36,108 nt of DNA from Reticulitermes lucifugus (lineage: Eukaryota > Arthropoda > Insecta > Blattodea > Rhinotermitidae), in NCBI GenBank assembly GCA_026260175.1, contig JAKCWW010000791.1, positions 48,566-84,673 on the forward strand. The letters are read 5' to 3'. The stretch's first letter is position 1; the number at the start of each line of letters is the position of its first letter. Shown piece by piece: positions 11,555 through 21,811 of the stretch. The position numbers and the translations under genes are program-made. Below the pieces are notes generated by a model, which searched no databases, was not told the origin of the DNA, and worked only from the letters and a program-made list of their open reading frames with translations.

Positions 11555-12808
11555 AAAAGGAAGCAGCTGACTTCGCAATGCTTGTGCAAAGAAAATGAAG
11601 ACACTAAGGAAGCAGCTGACTTCGTAATTCTTGTGCAAAGAAAATGAAAACACTAAGGAAGCAGCTGACTTCGTAATTCTTGTGCAAAGAAAATGAAAAT
11701 ACTAAGGAAGCAGCTGACTTCGCAATTCTTGTGCATAGAAAATGAAAACACTAAGGAAACAGCTCCCATCACAATGCTTGTGTAAAGAAAATGAAAACAC
11801 TAAGGAAGCAGCTGACTTCGCAATGCTTGTGCAAAGAAAATGAAAACACNNNNNNNNNNNNNNNNNNNNNNNNNNNNNNNNNNNNNNNNNNNNNNNNNNN
11901 NNNNNNNNNNNNNNNNNNNNNNNNNNNNNNNNNNNNNNNNNNNNNNNNNNNNNNNNNNNNNNNNNNNNNNNNNNNNNNNNNNNNNNNNNNNNNNNNNNNN
12001 NNNNNNNNNNNNNNNNNNNNNNNNNNNNNNNNNNNNNNNNNNNNNNNNNNNNNNNNNNNNNNNNNNNNNNNNNNNNNNNNNNNNNNNNNNNNNNNNNNNN
12101 NNNNNNNNNNNNNNNNNNNNNNNNNNNNNNNNNNNNNNNNNNNNNNNNNNNNNNNNNNNNNNNNNNNNNNNNNNNNNNNNNNNNNNNNNNNNNNNNNNNN
12201 NNNNNNNNNNNNNNNNNNNNNNNNNNNNNNNNNNNNNNNNNNNNNNNNNNNNNNNNNNNNNNNNNNNNNNNNNNNNNNNNNNNNNNNNNNNNNNNNNNNN
12301 NNNNNNNNNNNNNNNNNNNNNNNNNNNNNNNNNNNNNNNNNNNNNNNNNNNNNNNNNNNNNNNNNNNNNNNNNNNNNNNNNNNNNNNNNNNNNNNNNNNN
12401 NNNNNNNNNNNNNNNNNNNNNNNNNNNNNNNNNNNNNNNNNNNNNNNNNNNNNNNNNNNNNNNNNNNNNNNNNNNNNNNNNNNNNNNNNNNNNNNNNNNN
12501 NNNNNNNNNNNNNNNNNNNNNNNNNNNNNNNNNNNNNNNNNNNNNNNNNNNNNNNNNNNNNNNNNNNNNNNNNNNNNNNNNNNNNNNNNNNNNNCTTGTG
12601 CAAAGAAAATGAAAACACTAAGGAAGCAGCTCCCATCACAATGCTTGTGCAAAGAAAATTAAAACACTAAGGAAGCAGCTGACTTCGCAATTCTTGTGCA
12701 AAGAAAATGAAAACACTAATGAAACAGCTGACTTCGCAATTCTTGTGCAAAGAAAATGAAAACACTAAGGAAGCAGCTCCCATCACAATGCTTGTGCAAA
12801 GAAAAACA
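11555..12808. repeat. 49-bp minisatellite interrupted by an assembly gap
   Basis: Unit starts (at AAGCAG) fall at 11561, 11610, 11659, 11708, 11757 and 11806, and after the gap at 12624, 12673, 12722 and 12771, each exactly 49 bp apart. Two unit types occur: GCTGACTTCG.AAT.CTTG and GCTCCCATCACAATGCTTG. The period is not a multiple of 3 and there is no conserved reading frame, so it is not coding. It ends in a truncated unit near 12808. Confidence 0.92.
11850..12594. other. Assembly gap (745 N)
   Basis: This run of N lies inside the 49-bp tandem array. Open frames that cross it are artefacts. Confidence 0.99.
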
Positions 12809-12853
12809 CTAAAAATATTAACACTCTTTTAAGGGCTCGTAAATTCATAGATT

Positions 12854-12901
12854 TTCGCTTTTCGCGGGGTGTCTTGAAACCTAATCCCTGCGAAAAGCGA
12901 A
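12854..12901. repeat. Imperfect hairpin, GCGAAAAGCGAA type
   Basis: TTCGCTTTTCGC at 12854-12865 pairs perfectly with GCGAAAAGCGAA at 12890-12901. A few more pairs with a mismatch extend inward (GGGGT against ATCCCT). It could be a fused or solo pair of DNA-transposon termini. It lies 45 bp beyond the 49-bp minisatellite. Confidence 0.6.
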
Positions 12902-13444
12902 GGATGATTTAAATTGTTAGCTATGGGTTATCGAACAATTTAACTACTAGAGAAACAAGCCGAAATTTATATTCAGGGCCGATCGTAGGAAAAATGCCCC
13001 GCCTGAAGCTGGCTTTGGAAAGTTAATTATTTAATTTTATTCGTTTAACTAATTACATAATATAATAACACTAATAGTAACAATGGCCCTAATGAATCTT
13101 TCTGTGGCTTTTTGTGTCCTATCTTATGCATTGTCTCTCAGTATGAAATAAACTGAATGATTATGAACAATGATTGAAGAATAAATATTAATTCAGTTTT
13201 TGTTATAACGAATCACACGGAAATTGCTTGGAAGTACTTACGAAAACCTTGAGTCAGCCTGTCTGACGTCTTTCAGTGAGGGCAATCCGTGTCCTTCCAA
13301 AAGCGAAGTAGTCAACCACGATCAGCGATGGCACCTTCTTTATGACGTAACTTCAGATAATTACATATAAAGCAAGTGATCCCTTCTACACACAGTTGTG
13401 TGACATTGATAACGCCCAATTTCACTCTTCATCCATAACTTATA
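12902..13444. other. Gene-free stretch
   Basis: Nothing recognised beyond the hairpin at 12854. Confidence 0.55.
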
Positions 13445-13510
13445 ATAAGCTTCCAAGCCGGATTCGAATTCAGGATTTATCCGCTAGCCCACGCCTTCCT
13501 TACATAGTAG
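13445..13510 (-). mobile_element. tRNA-like SINE head fragment
   Basis: On the minus strand it reads GGAAGGCGTGGGCTAGCGGA and then GAATTCGAATCCGGC, a B-box match. It may be a decayed family A head. No body was recognised. Confidence 0.4.
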
Positions 13511-14140
13511 ATCATGTAAAATACCTTCTTAATGGAAATGTATAATGTGTAGTTGACATCTTAGGCCCTATGGCTGGACAGGAACTGTTTGGTTAGCAAT
13601 ATTTTTAATTACATTTTAATTCATACTTCTTTAATTAGGCATGTAAATTAAGTACAAAAATCGCTCTTTTGTTATGAAGTACAGTGGACAAATATGGAAT
13701 GTACACAGTGTCACTTAGTTTAATAACGTCAACAAGCTGATGAATTACGGTCGAAGTCCTTTGAATATGTTATTATAATTATTATTATTATGGTGTCCTA
13801 GTGAATCATTCAATTAAATATTTTGTTTGTTTTATATGTGTCCTCTTTACTGTTCTTTATTATGTGTGTTTGTATCTTGTGCCTGTTTCATTTCTGTTAC
13901 TGGCCACTTTCCCGTCGACTCAGGACGTTGATAGCCAAGAATTGAATTGGCTTACTTTAACTCTTATGTTTCAGTTTATTATGATTTTTAATTCACGGTT
14001 CATGGAACTGATTACCGATTAATACGGGTTTGACGGTGGTAATCCCCTCAACGTGACAAAATTGTAATGTTACAGTTCCTTAAACACAAAAAATGCTGTG
14101 GACACAACTATGTATTTATTATGTATTATAAAGCTACATA
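13511..14140. other. Gene-free stretch
   Basis: A short hydrophobic 73-codon frame (13801-14022) has no supporting context. Nothing else. Confidence 0.5.
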
Positions 14141-14168
14141 TTTCAGTCTCAAAATACCGTCATCAGGC
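14141..14168 (-). other. Hammerhead-like motif with canonical core
   Basis: The minus strand reads CCTGATGACGGTATTTTGAG then ACTGAAATATG. It has the exact CTGATGA and GAAA boxes separated by a short GGT/ACT stem, followed by TATGTA...TACATA, a possible stem III. The base expected to pair with the last A of GAAA is A instead of T, so activity is doubtful. An (AAAAT)n tract follows at 14193. Confidence 0.5.
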
Positions 14169-14192
14169 TAGGTACGAATAATTTATACAAGC

Positions 14193-14224
14193 AATAAAAT
14201 AAAATAAAACAAAATAAAATAAAG
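14193..14224. repeat. (AAAAT)n tract
   Basis: About six AAAAT-type units with one C substitution. It lies beside the motif at 14141 and could be a retroelement tail. Confidence 0.8.
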
Positions 14225-15344
14225 TATAAAGTCATGTATACTGCAAGTGAAATCTTACATTTATATTTTTCTTGTTGCAATTTACAATTGCTTAAATGAT
14301 GTCTTTATTATTAGTTTTATTATTTTTGGAGTTGTGTCCTTTAAAATTGCTATATTAATTTTTTGCCTCAAATATTCCTGTTTACAACAATTAAATTTAT
14401 TCACGTGGGTATCTGAAGATGATGTATTTAAAATAATTAAAAGGTTATTAGTTGTTAAAATATTAAGTGGTTCTGAATTTTCGTTTTTATGTGTGTTTAT
14501 GTGTGTGCGTGCGTGTTATACACGTGAAGTGTGTAAATTGCCTTTGGTTACATTGCCACTATGCATTTCGTCGCATCAGGTTCTCTACTATGCTGAAGAC
14601 CATAGTTTTGTATTTATTTACTTATTTATTTGAATAAGTTTCCTTTATCAAATCTATTCGTGAAGCTTTGTTGTCCTCTGTTTACATTTCTGTTTCATAT
14701 AGGATTTTTATATAAGATATTTTTTTAAAATGTTGTTCTTACGTATCCCTCTTTGTGGTGCACGTGTTAGCTTAGAATTGCTGTAACATGCTAAATTTCC
14801 TATACTTTGTTTAATCATTTATACCTTATTTTGTCGAAGTGCACTCAAAGACAGTCGTAGTCTTCATGTACAATTAATTGTCTTTAATATTGACCGATAT
14901 AAGTGAAAATTTAATGGATCGCCCTGTTTTAATAAAACTCATTTCACGAAAATTCATTCAGTGGTATTCGAATAATTTCACACTTCTTACAGACGGATGG
15001 ACAGAACAATTATAATAACCATTTTGCACGGTTATAAACGAGCCCAAACAAAGTTTAGATGTCCATACCGGGCTGACAATGTAATCATATTCCTTATCTC
15101 AGTTTCGACCGGATACGTGACTAAGGTTTATGGTAGCTGTCTTACTCTCTCTTGGGAAATTAGTGACTGCCAGATACGTCGCCCTATCAGCAGCACTGCA
15201 AAGTTTCGCACGAGCGTAATCTCTGAATATCACGTTCTAGAGAACGACAGTGGTGAATATGAAGATTGCTTCTGACTTCCTGGATGTGACTCCCTTCAGT
15301 CTGTGAGTTACATTTCGGACAAACTTAATTTCTCAATATTTTAC
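14225..15344. other. Gene-free AT-rich stretch
   Basis: It holds a 128-codon hydrophobic frame (14247-14633) dominated by Ile/Phe/Val from AT-rich DNA, without a recognised family. Probably incidental. Confidence 0.5.
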
Positions 15345-15382
15345 CCTGAGGATGGCGGCATGAAGTTTCACCGAAGCATCGG
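15345..15382 (+). other. Hammerhead-like motif copy
   Basis: CCTGAGGATGGCGGCATGAA then GTTTCACCGAAGCATCGG. Both core boxes are mutated (CTGAGGA, GAAGC). A second, related copy starts 34 bp downstream. Confidence 0.4.
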
Positions 15383-15415
15383 CAAATCTCTACCATTATT
15401 CATGGACATTTAAAA

Positions 15416-15452
15416 CCTTGAAGATTAGACCACTTGTTTGTCGAAACGTCGG
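15416..15452 (+). other. Hammerhead-like motif copy
   Basis: CCTTGAAGATTAGACCACTT then GTTTGTCGAAACGTCGG. This aligns with the right arm of foldback 1 (17955-18043), including the downstream CCAGTGA...GTCACGTCCCAG, so it is a partial copy of that element. Confidence 0.5.
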
Positions 15453-17334
15453 ATACCAGCCATCCAGTGATGCAGCGTCACGTCCCAGAAGAACGGAGAC
15501 CTCAACTGCGCTGCTGTGAGACCCCACAAAATCACACATAATGGAATGGTACAAAATTCTACCTGTACGGTATTTCTTACTTAATTGTTCTGTTAGTTCA
15601 CAAAATACGACATTACAAGGTCTCTGAAACTTCGCAATACTTTCCCTTTGACACTGCAAACCACATCACCGAAATAGATCGGAAGACGGTAAACAGAAAG
15701 AGAGAATCAAGCGACCTTACACTTCGTATATAGCTGGCTGGCAGCAGCTAGGATCACGTTTCAAATTGAGACAAGCTCTAATGGATCTCACAATGAGGGA
15801 CGTCATCTCATTCAATCATACGCTTATGAAAGGCAAATGGCTACTCCTGACTGGACACGACATTGCATGCAAGAAAGACGTTGTGTAAGGAATAAAGGAA
15901 GGCACGTGTAAGTCACACACAGGCGTCATTGACATCGTAATTTTATAGCAAGTTTTGGAAATGTGACCCTTGTTTTAAGTGGCAAGAAAGGCAATATTAA
16001 CGTTTAATGAGTCCTGCTTCAACTTTAACATTTTCAATGCTCGTTTATATTTTTAAAAATGTTCTGCCTTTAATACAACCCATACACTTGGTAAAGGATC
16101 ATTAATGGTGTAGTGTTGGTGGCTACTGGCAGCATCCGAAAGTGCGCTGCATTTTCGGTGTTTCGGAGGAATATCCTATTTCCATCTGCCGGGAGGCAGC
16201 ATGTTCCTCTGAAGCCTCAACACAGCTCATTAAAACACTGAAACCACACAGGAACAGCCAATGAAGCATTTTCAAAGCCTTAAATATGTAACGTATTATT
16301 TATGTTGTTGAATTGCGACATATATTTGCGTTCAAATGTTGTTATCAAGTGACACGTTTCTTTCACGTCTCGTAGACAGGAAGTCAGTTTATACCAGAAC
16401 AGAAGTGAGGTATTTTGTATGTAACGTAGAAACAGATTAATAAACTTAATCCCATAAACTCTCCTTCACTTCAACCCCAGTGCTCTGTCAACGTCAATAT
16501 GACCTTAAAGAAACTCAAATGTTTAAATTCCATTAGAAACATCAATACATTGTCATGTAGTTTTACGTGATTTTAGGTGTTTATGTAGCCCTATAACACG
16601 TTGGATCGAAAGCCTATATTGAAGAGACAGCTTACTATGACTTAATGTGAACAGGAGGTAATACATTTTGTCGTGACACGTAGTATGTCAATATGTGAAC
16701 TGGACTGGAGTGACTTTGGATAAGATCCAATGCCGGGCTTTTATAAAGACGGCGATGTAACATGGTTTATTTCTATAAAGGAAGGAAATTTTTTGACGAA
16801 GGGAATATTTCAAGGAAGAATCTACACCTTGTAATTACATGTACTTAATTAAACAAATAATTTATTTGAAAACACGTAATTATATTTAGATCTTTTGTCT
16901 TAGAATGGAGAAGAGAATGTTAGCACTAGAATAAATGCACATTATAAATACCTAATACCTTTTCTCAACACATCCTAATACTTAAATTTCACGTACATAT
17001 CGTGAATGGCTTTGAGGCCTACCCACCTGCTACTCCAACGAGAATCGAGGGCTACGCAGCACGTTAAAGCAGCTGGAGCCTGTAAATGACTACTCATTTC
17101 GGTTTAGTACAGAGATCTAAATTTTACACTGATGCTACTAATATAAGAAAACTTTATAAATTATAAAAAGACAAAGATAAAATTGTCCCTCTGCTTAACT
17201 AATCACCACTTCATGAAGCATTAAAGCTATAGCTTCATGCATTCCTTAACCTTGGTACTAGATGAATAAGAACGGTCAGCTACACACACTGCGCACTTTA
17301 TCCGCAAATCACTAGCACCGGTACGTTAGGTAGG
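15453..17334. other. Gene-free stretch
   Basis: Apart from the hammerhead-like copy at 16157 and the remnant of the foldback 1 family up to about 15520, I see nothing. Confidence 0.5.
16157..16190 (-). other. Hammerhead-like motif copy
   Basis: The minus strand reads GGCAGATGGAAATAGGATAT then TCCTCCGAAACACC. It aligns with the 23210 copy, including GGAAA...TCCTCCGAAAC. Confidence 0.4.
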
Positions 17335-17440
17335 AGAAAGGATGGGCCTCAGAGGAGGTATTGGATTCAGTGCTGAAAGAAAAAGAGTTGTGCCTGCCGA
17401 CAGTTGAACCCCGGTCATCTAGCCCGTAGCCCAGTCAGTA
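17335..17440 (-). mobile_element. tRNA-derived SINE, family D, head fragment
   Basis: On the minus strand it reads ACTGACTGGGCTACGGGCTA, then a B box CCGGGGTTCAACTG and GGCAGGCACAACTC. This aligns with the heads at 27990 and 36049. The rest of the element is lost or diverged. Confidence 0.5.
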
Positions 17441-17470
17441 TGCTTAATGAGCCAATTCGTATCGTTAAAA

Positions 17471-17560
17471 ATTACAGTCGAACTCGGTTAAAACTTTACG
17501 AAAGGGACTCAATATTTTGTGTCGTTCTGAGCGGGTGTTGTTTTAACCGAGCAGTAATTG
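17471..17560. mobile_element. pogo/Tigger-like MITE fragment
   Basis: ATTACAGTCGAACTCGGTTA followed by ACGAAAGGGACTCAATATTT resembles a pogo/Tigger terminus. CTCGGTTAAAAC at 17483-17494 is an exact inverted match to GTTTTAACCGAG at 17540-17551. Confidence 0.45.
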
Positions 17561-17790
17561 TAATTTTATGGTTAACAGTGAGGAACTAATTGGTACCACC
17601 GAATATCTGACACTGTAGACGAGGTGTCGCATAAACCGATGTCGTTATAACAGTGTTTAACTATATGTGTAAAGCAAATTATCTGTAAAGTAAAACCGCC
17701 AATATCGTGAAGGCAAGAAGGATATCATTTTGTTTGAGGAAGTACAGAAACATTCTGAGGGTCTTTTTTTTATAAATTACTTGCTGTGCT

Positions 17791-18043
17791 GAGGACCCAG
17801 ATTATCACGAATGTGATGCCGCATCACTGGGTAATCGGTTTCCGACGTTTCGAAGGAACATATTGCCTTCATGTTCGGGTGGAGATAGGAGGAGCATGCC
17901 AGGGTGGAGCCGGATTAGCAAATGTGTTTCCTAATCCGGTCTTGCCCTCGATTTCTTGAAGATAAAGGCAACTTGCTCTATCGAAACGTCTGGAGCCTAT
18001 CACCCAGTGACAAGGTGTCACATCCCAGAATAACTGAATCCTC
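17791..18043. mobile_element. Foldback element 1 with two hammerhead-like motifs
   Basis: The two 63-bp arms, 17791-17853 and 17981-18043, are inverted copies with about 45 of 63 positions matching. Both end inward in CGAAACGTC. The motif at 17844-17873 (minus) has a GAAGG/CCTTC stem next to GAAACGTC. The one at 17955-17993 (plus) reads CTTGAAGATAAAGGC ... TATCGAAACGTC. No coding potential. Confidence 0.7.
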
Positions 18044-18230
18044 AAACACAAACGTGTGAGAATATCAAGACTCGCATAATTGTTGAAAAACTGTCACCTG
18101 CATTGCAAATGTTATGAAATCCCTTGTCAGAATAGGGACACCCGATTTTTAGGCTGTGAGCATGTTATGAGTTTAGGCCTATTGTGCTTTTCTGTCTTAA
18201 TAGCCTGATAACCGATATTGATCCTTAAGA

Positions 18231-18275
<45 letters not shown>

Positions 18276-18848
18276 CGCATTTAGTTTTAAAGATTTTTCG
18301 CAACTATTGGTGGAGAAGTGTAGAGCCAGTGAACGAGTGTCGTGCGACATGTTTTGTTTCATTGCGACGGTGAGAAGTCCACACCTACATGGCAGGACCT
18401 CAGATGGGAGAATTATTACTTAGAGTGCGTGTAGGTGGGAAGGTCAAGTGATTCTGGTCAAGCATTAACCAGACCTGATTCGATGACTTAAAGACACGTT
18501 GACAATGTTAAATTAGCTGAAGGTAATATGAAATGGATACTTTAGTCAAGTGTTGATAAATTGAACTTCTTTAAAATGGCTCAGGAACGGTACAGATGAC
18601 GGGTTTTCGTGTAAGCACGAATCTAATAAGAAGGGCCCAAATGAAGTGCTTTTAACTAAATTAAACATGATATACGTCTTGTAAATAAATATTTTCTCTA
18701 CGATGTTGACGTGGCCCAAACCACTTTTGTAGGCAAGATCTCGGAACTACGGAACTACAAGTGTAAAATGTCTAGTTAGAAATTTTATTAGTTGTGCCAT
18801 CGATAGTAATTGTTTGTAAATTCTAAAAGATTCTGACGATGGTACATA
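18044..18848. other. Gene-free stretch between two foldback elements
   Basis: Contains only the GT/GA microsatellite at 18231. Confidence 0.55.
18231..18271. repeat. (GT)7(GA)13 compound microsatellite
   Basis: An uninterrupted GT run switches to a GA run without a spacer. Confidence 0.95.
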
Positions 18849-19171
18849 ACATTGAGAACTAATTGTCTTCTGGACTTTGTCCGTCGTATACAAGAAGGTC
18901 TGTTCGTGTATACGACAATTTTTAATGCTTATTTATCTGTTTTCTTCCTCTGACATATCCTGACCTCAGGCATTCTTATAGCTTGGGTTTACCGGCTGAA
19001 GTTGTCCAGTGATTGAGATTAGCTCGGTCTAACGGACACATCTGAGTATGTGTCTCCCCTCCCTTCACCTGAATACGGAAGAATAATCAGCTTCCGAAAC
19101 GTCGTGATTTTATATTTTTATATTTCATCCGGACGATGGACAAAGTCCAGAAGACAATTAGTTCTCAATGT
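18849..19171. mobile_element. Foldback element 2 with perfect 34-bp inverted ends
   Basis: ACATTGAGAACTAATTGTCT... at 18849-18882 is a perfect reverse complement of 19138-19171. Immediately inside the left arm is a second hairpin, GTCGTATAC (18883-18891) against GTATACGAC (18908-18916). A hammerhead-like motif at 19068-19105 (plus) reads CCTGAATACGGAAG ... CTTCCGAAACGTCG, with a perfect 5-bp GGAAG/CTTCC stem. A 13-bp direct repeat, GTAATTGTTTGTA, occurs at 18806-18818 and 19170-19182. Confidence 0.8.
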
Positions 19172-21280
19172 AATTGTTTGTACTTATTATACATACGATG
19201 TTACCAGACATGTGTAATTGCCTCATGAGCGATAAATGAAGTGCGAAGTGCGTTTTTCTATATAAAAACAGCCAATTTCCGTAAGGAAGTATTCGCACTC
19301 GCGAAAAAAAAATTACACTCCCACCGCCCCTCACCGCACAAAGCAGCTTGTTTTATTGTTGTAACCATCCTAACGAGACACTATGGACATCACGATCTGG
19401 CTCTTCGTTTGGTTGCGCTGCTATATCTGAGCTAAGTTTTGGTTCTACCAGTAACTGGTTTGAGTATAAATATAGTAATACAAAAGCTAAGGCTTAAAAT
19501 TAGAGATAGAATAGTGCTAATATCTTCGGGCGGTATGGTGTGACATAGACCGATTGCTCCGATCCATTCTTGACTTTAATGTATATAAATGTAATATATT
19601 ACACGTAGTGAATTAAATGCGTTTTATTTCGCTAGACAGGATTGTATGCCCCCTTTTTCCACATATGTATGAGAGCGTAAGCGTAAAGTGAGCTAAGACC
19701 TGAGCCTAAGCGGGGGCTGCAAGAAACCTAGTAATCGTGTGATAGTGACAGATGCTGCCCAGTTGAAATACAGAGAAAACCCGCTCGGCCATGGCCTTTG
19801 CACCACGGTCCAAATCTTCGTGGGGAAATAGTAGAATTTAATACTAAAATTTTAGTTATACAAACAAGTTGTGAGACCGGAACCTTACATGAAATGGCAC
19901 ATGATGTGGCCCAGAGAAAATGTAGATCTACTATCGAATTTCTTAATAAGAGAGAATATTTTAAACAGATCCAAGAACACGTAGTATTATGTAGTGTGTT
20001 CCTTCTTTTGTTAGTTCATTTGAATAATGCAACTAGGTAAAAATGATCCGACATATATTAGGTGGATTATAGTATGTTCATTTCGTTCACAGGATGTTTT
20101 TCTATTACCAATACACCAATAACCCAACATATATTCAGCATGTATTCAGTCCCATTCCCTTTATAATACCTGGTGTACCGACTGCAGGTTTTTATAGATC
20201 TGTGAAGTTCGTAAAAGCAAGTTTTGTCTTGAAGAGGTCACTACTGTCTGTTTCCACATCCTTTATATTTCGTCCTTCTTGCACCTGATACCATGCTTTT
20301 TACACTATTGCTACATAAGATTGTGTTTGATACAGCCTCATAAAATAATTTAAGAAATTAAGGAAGGCTATATCTTGTTCTATAGGTGCCGTTAACTGCA
20401 GTAAAATCTGCATCTAACGGAACTGTAAGGGAGCTGAGATTTTTCCGCTTCAATCTGAATTATTTTCACCAATGTAGACTTTAGTCTTGCTACAGTCCAT
20501 AACCTCTTCCAAAACCAGTTATACAGAAAGTGCGATCTTTGTACTTCCTCTTTCAAATTACGGTATCTTCCCTTTTCCTTAAAGCCATCCAGTTTCTGCT
20601 TACACCATCTTCCTCCTCTTCTCTTTCCTTTTATCTTTCCTTCAGCAACGTGTTTTAGAAGGAATAATGTGACGAATTCAGTTGCACTTCCTTCGCTTTC
20701 TTGTGGGTAGGATGCCCCTTTCCTCCTTCACCCTATGTAATACTTCTTAGTTTTTCACACAATTAGTGCAACTGACCTCCGTCCCTCTCCAGCACCACAA
20801 TTACTTAATTGCAGACACTAATATTGTGTAGTAGTGCTACAAGTTTCTGGTATAGCCTTTCTATTGGCAAAATAAGTCTTAAATTCATACTATGTATGTA
20901 CACTCTACTGTTGCTGAGTGGTTTAATTTTTCAGTTTGTTTTTCTTTCTAGCACTGATTAAAGTATTTTCATACATTTTGAATATATTCGGCATATACAT
21001 TTCAAATCTCCGACTGGATTCTTTCCCGTTGGTACATAAATATTCTTCGCATAAAATCCAAGAGGTACATTTTGAAATAAAATGTGCTTATGTGATAGAA
21101 AGAAATACTTATTGCAGCAGACACTTCCTATAAACTCTTAGTTTTATCTTTCCTTTTTACGTTAAATAGCTTTTATAGTTTTCACTCTAAAGTTTGATTA
21201 TCATATTATATTTTCACGTAGGTTACGATTAAATTAAATCCCACTTTAGAAAGGCTGTAACGAAATAGCACTTTGTAAAC
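19172..21280. other. Gene-free stretch
   Basis: It includes a pyrimidine-rich segment (about 20540-20720). It could contain an unrecognised 5' exon or promoter of the LGR gene, but I cannot point to one. Confidence 0.5.
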
Positions 21281-21780
21281 CCTGTACTTTCTCGAATCAC
21301 GAACACTGATTTACGAACGTCTATACGTACGAACGACGTCCGTAATTGTTCTCATTAGAAATAACATGAATTTCACATGACGAGCTAGATACGAGTAAAA
21401 CGCTTCGAACTTAAGAAAGAAGAGCGGCTGGCTTACTGGTATTGCTGGGGAAGTGACTGAGGGCGAAGGCTTGGAGCGAGTCTATGTCACTTATGTCATG
21501 GCGTTGTTTATGTTTACATCATCGTAATATCACTGTGAGTGTTTTAGTACATAATGAGCTTTAACTGGCCTTAAAGTGTTCAAAACAAGTAAGAAAAGCG
21601 AAAACAAACCAAATTCATGGCATATTACACTTTCTTTCTTTATAGTTTAAATAGTCTTCGTTCTTAAGTTTAGCTACTGTATTTCTTTCTGATCGGAAAA
21701 ATTTATTTAGAACACTCGAACATTCGATATACGAAAGGATCTTTAGAACGTATCACATTTATGCTCGTAAGTCGAGGACT
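21281..21780. mobile_element. pogo/Tigger-like DNA transposon remnant
   Basis: The right part has the run ACATTCGATATACGAAAGG ... GAACGTAT ... GCTCGTAAGTCGAGGACT, which closely resembles the inverted terminus of pogo/Tigger elements (alternating CGAA and GTAAGTCGAGGACT). The left part near 21290-21345 (CGAATCACGAACAC, TTTACGAACGTC, TACGAACGACGTCC) looks like the decayed opposite terminus. No transposase is left between them. The right end stops about 30 bp before the acceptor of the first LGR coding exon. The boundaries are approximate. Confidence 0.5.
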
Positions 21781-21808
21781 AACCTATTACATTTTCTTAT
21801 TTCCACAG
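21778..21808 (+). promoter_or_regulatory. Putative branch point, pyrimidine tract and 3' splice site before LGR exon 1
   Basis: ACTAAC at 21778-21783 fits the branch-point consensus. It is followed by a pyrimidine-rich stretch and TTTCCACAG ending 21808, about 26 nt from the branch adenosine. The first half of ACTAAC belongs to the Tigger-like terminus. Confidence 0.5.
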
Positions 21809-21811
21809 AGA

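Noticed and set aside
11702..12670. Long open frames of 270-316 codons on both strands
   Set aside because: They exist only because the 745-N gap was read through; the coding parts are the 49-bp tandem repeat.
11555..12808. CRISPR-like array
   Set aside because: Units are head-to-tail with no unique spacers, and the context is eukaryotic.
14247..14633. 128-codon hydrophobic frame that could be a membrane protein
   Set aside because: AT-rich composition yields Ile/Phe/Leu by chance; no family resemblance, and it runs into simple TTTA repeats.
21761..21811. Upstream in-frame Met giving a 17-residue longer LGR N-terminus
   Set aside because: The extra codons lie in the Tigger-like terminus, branch point and pyrimidine tract, before a strong acceptor.
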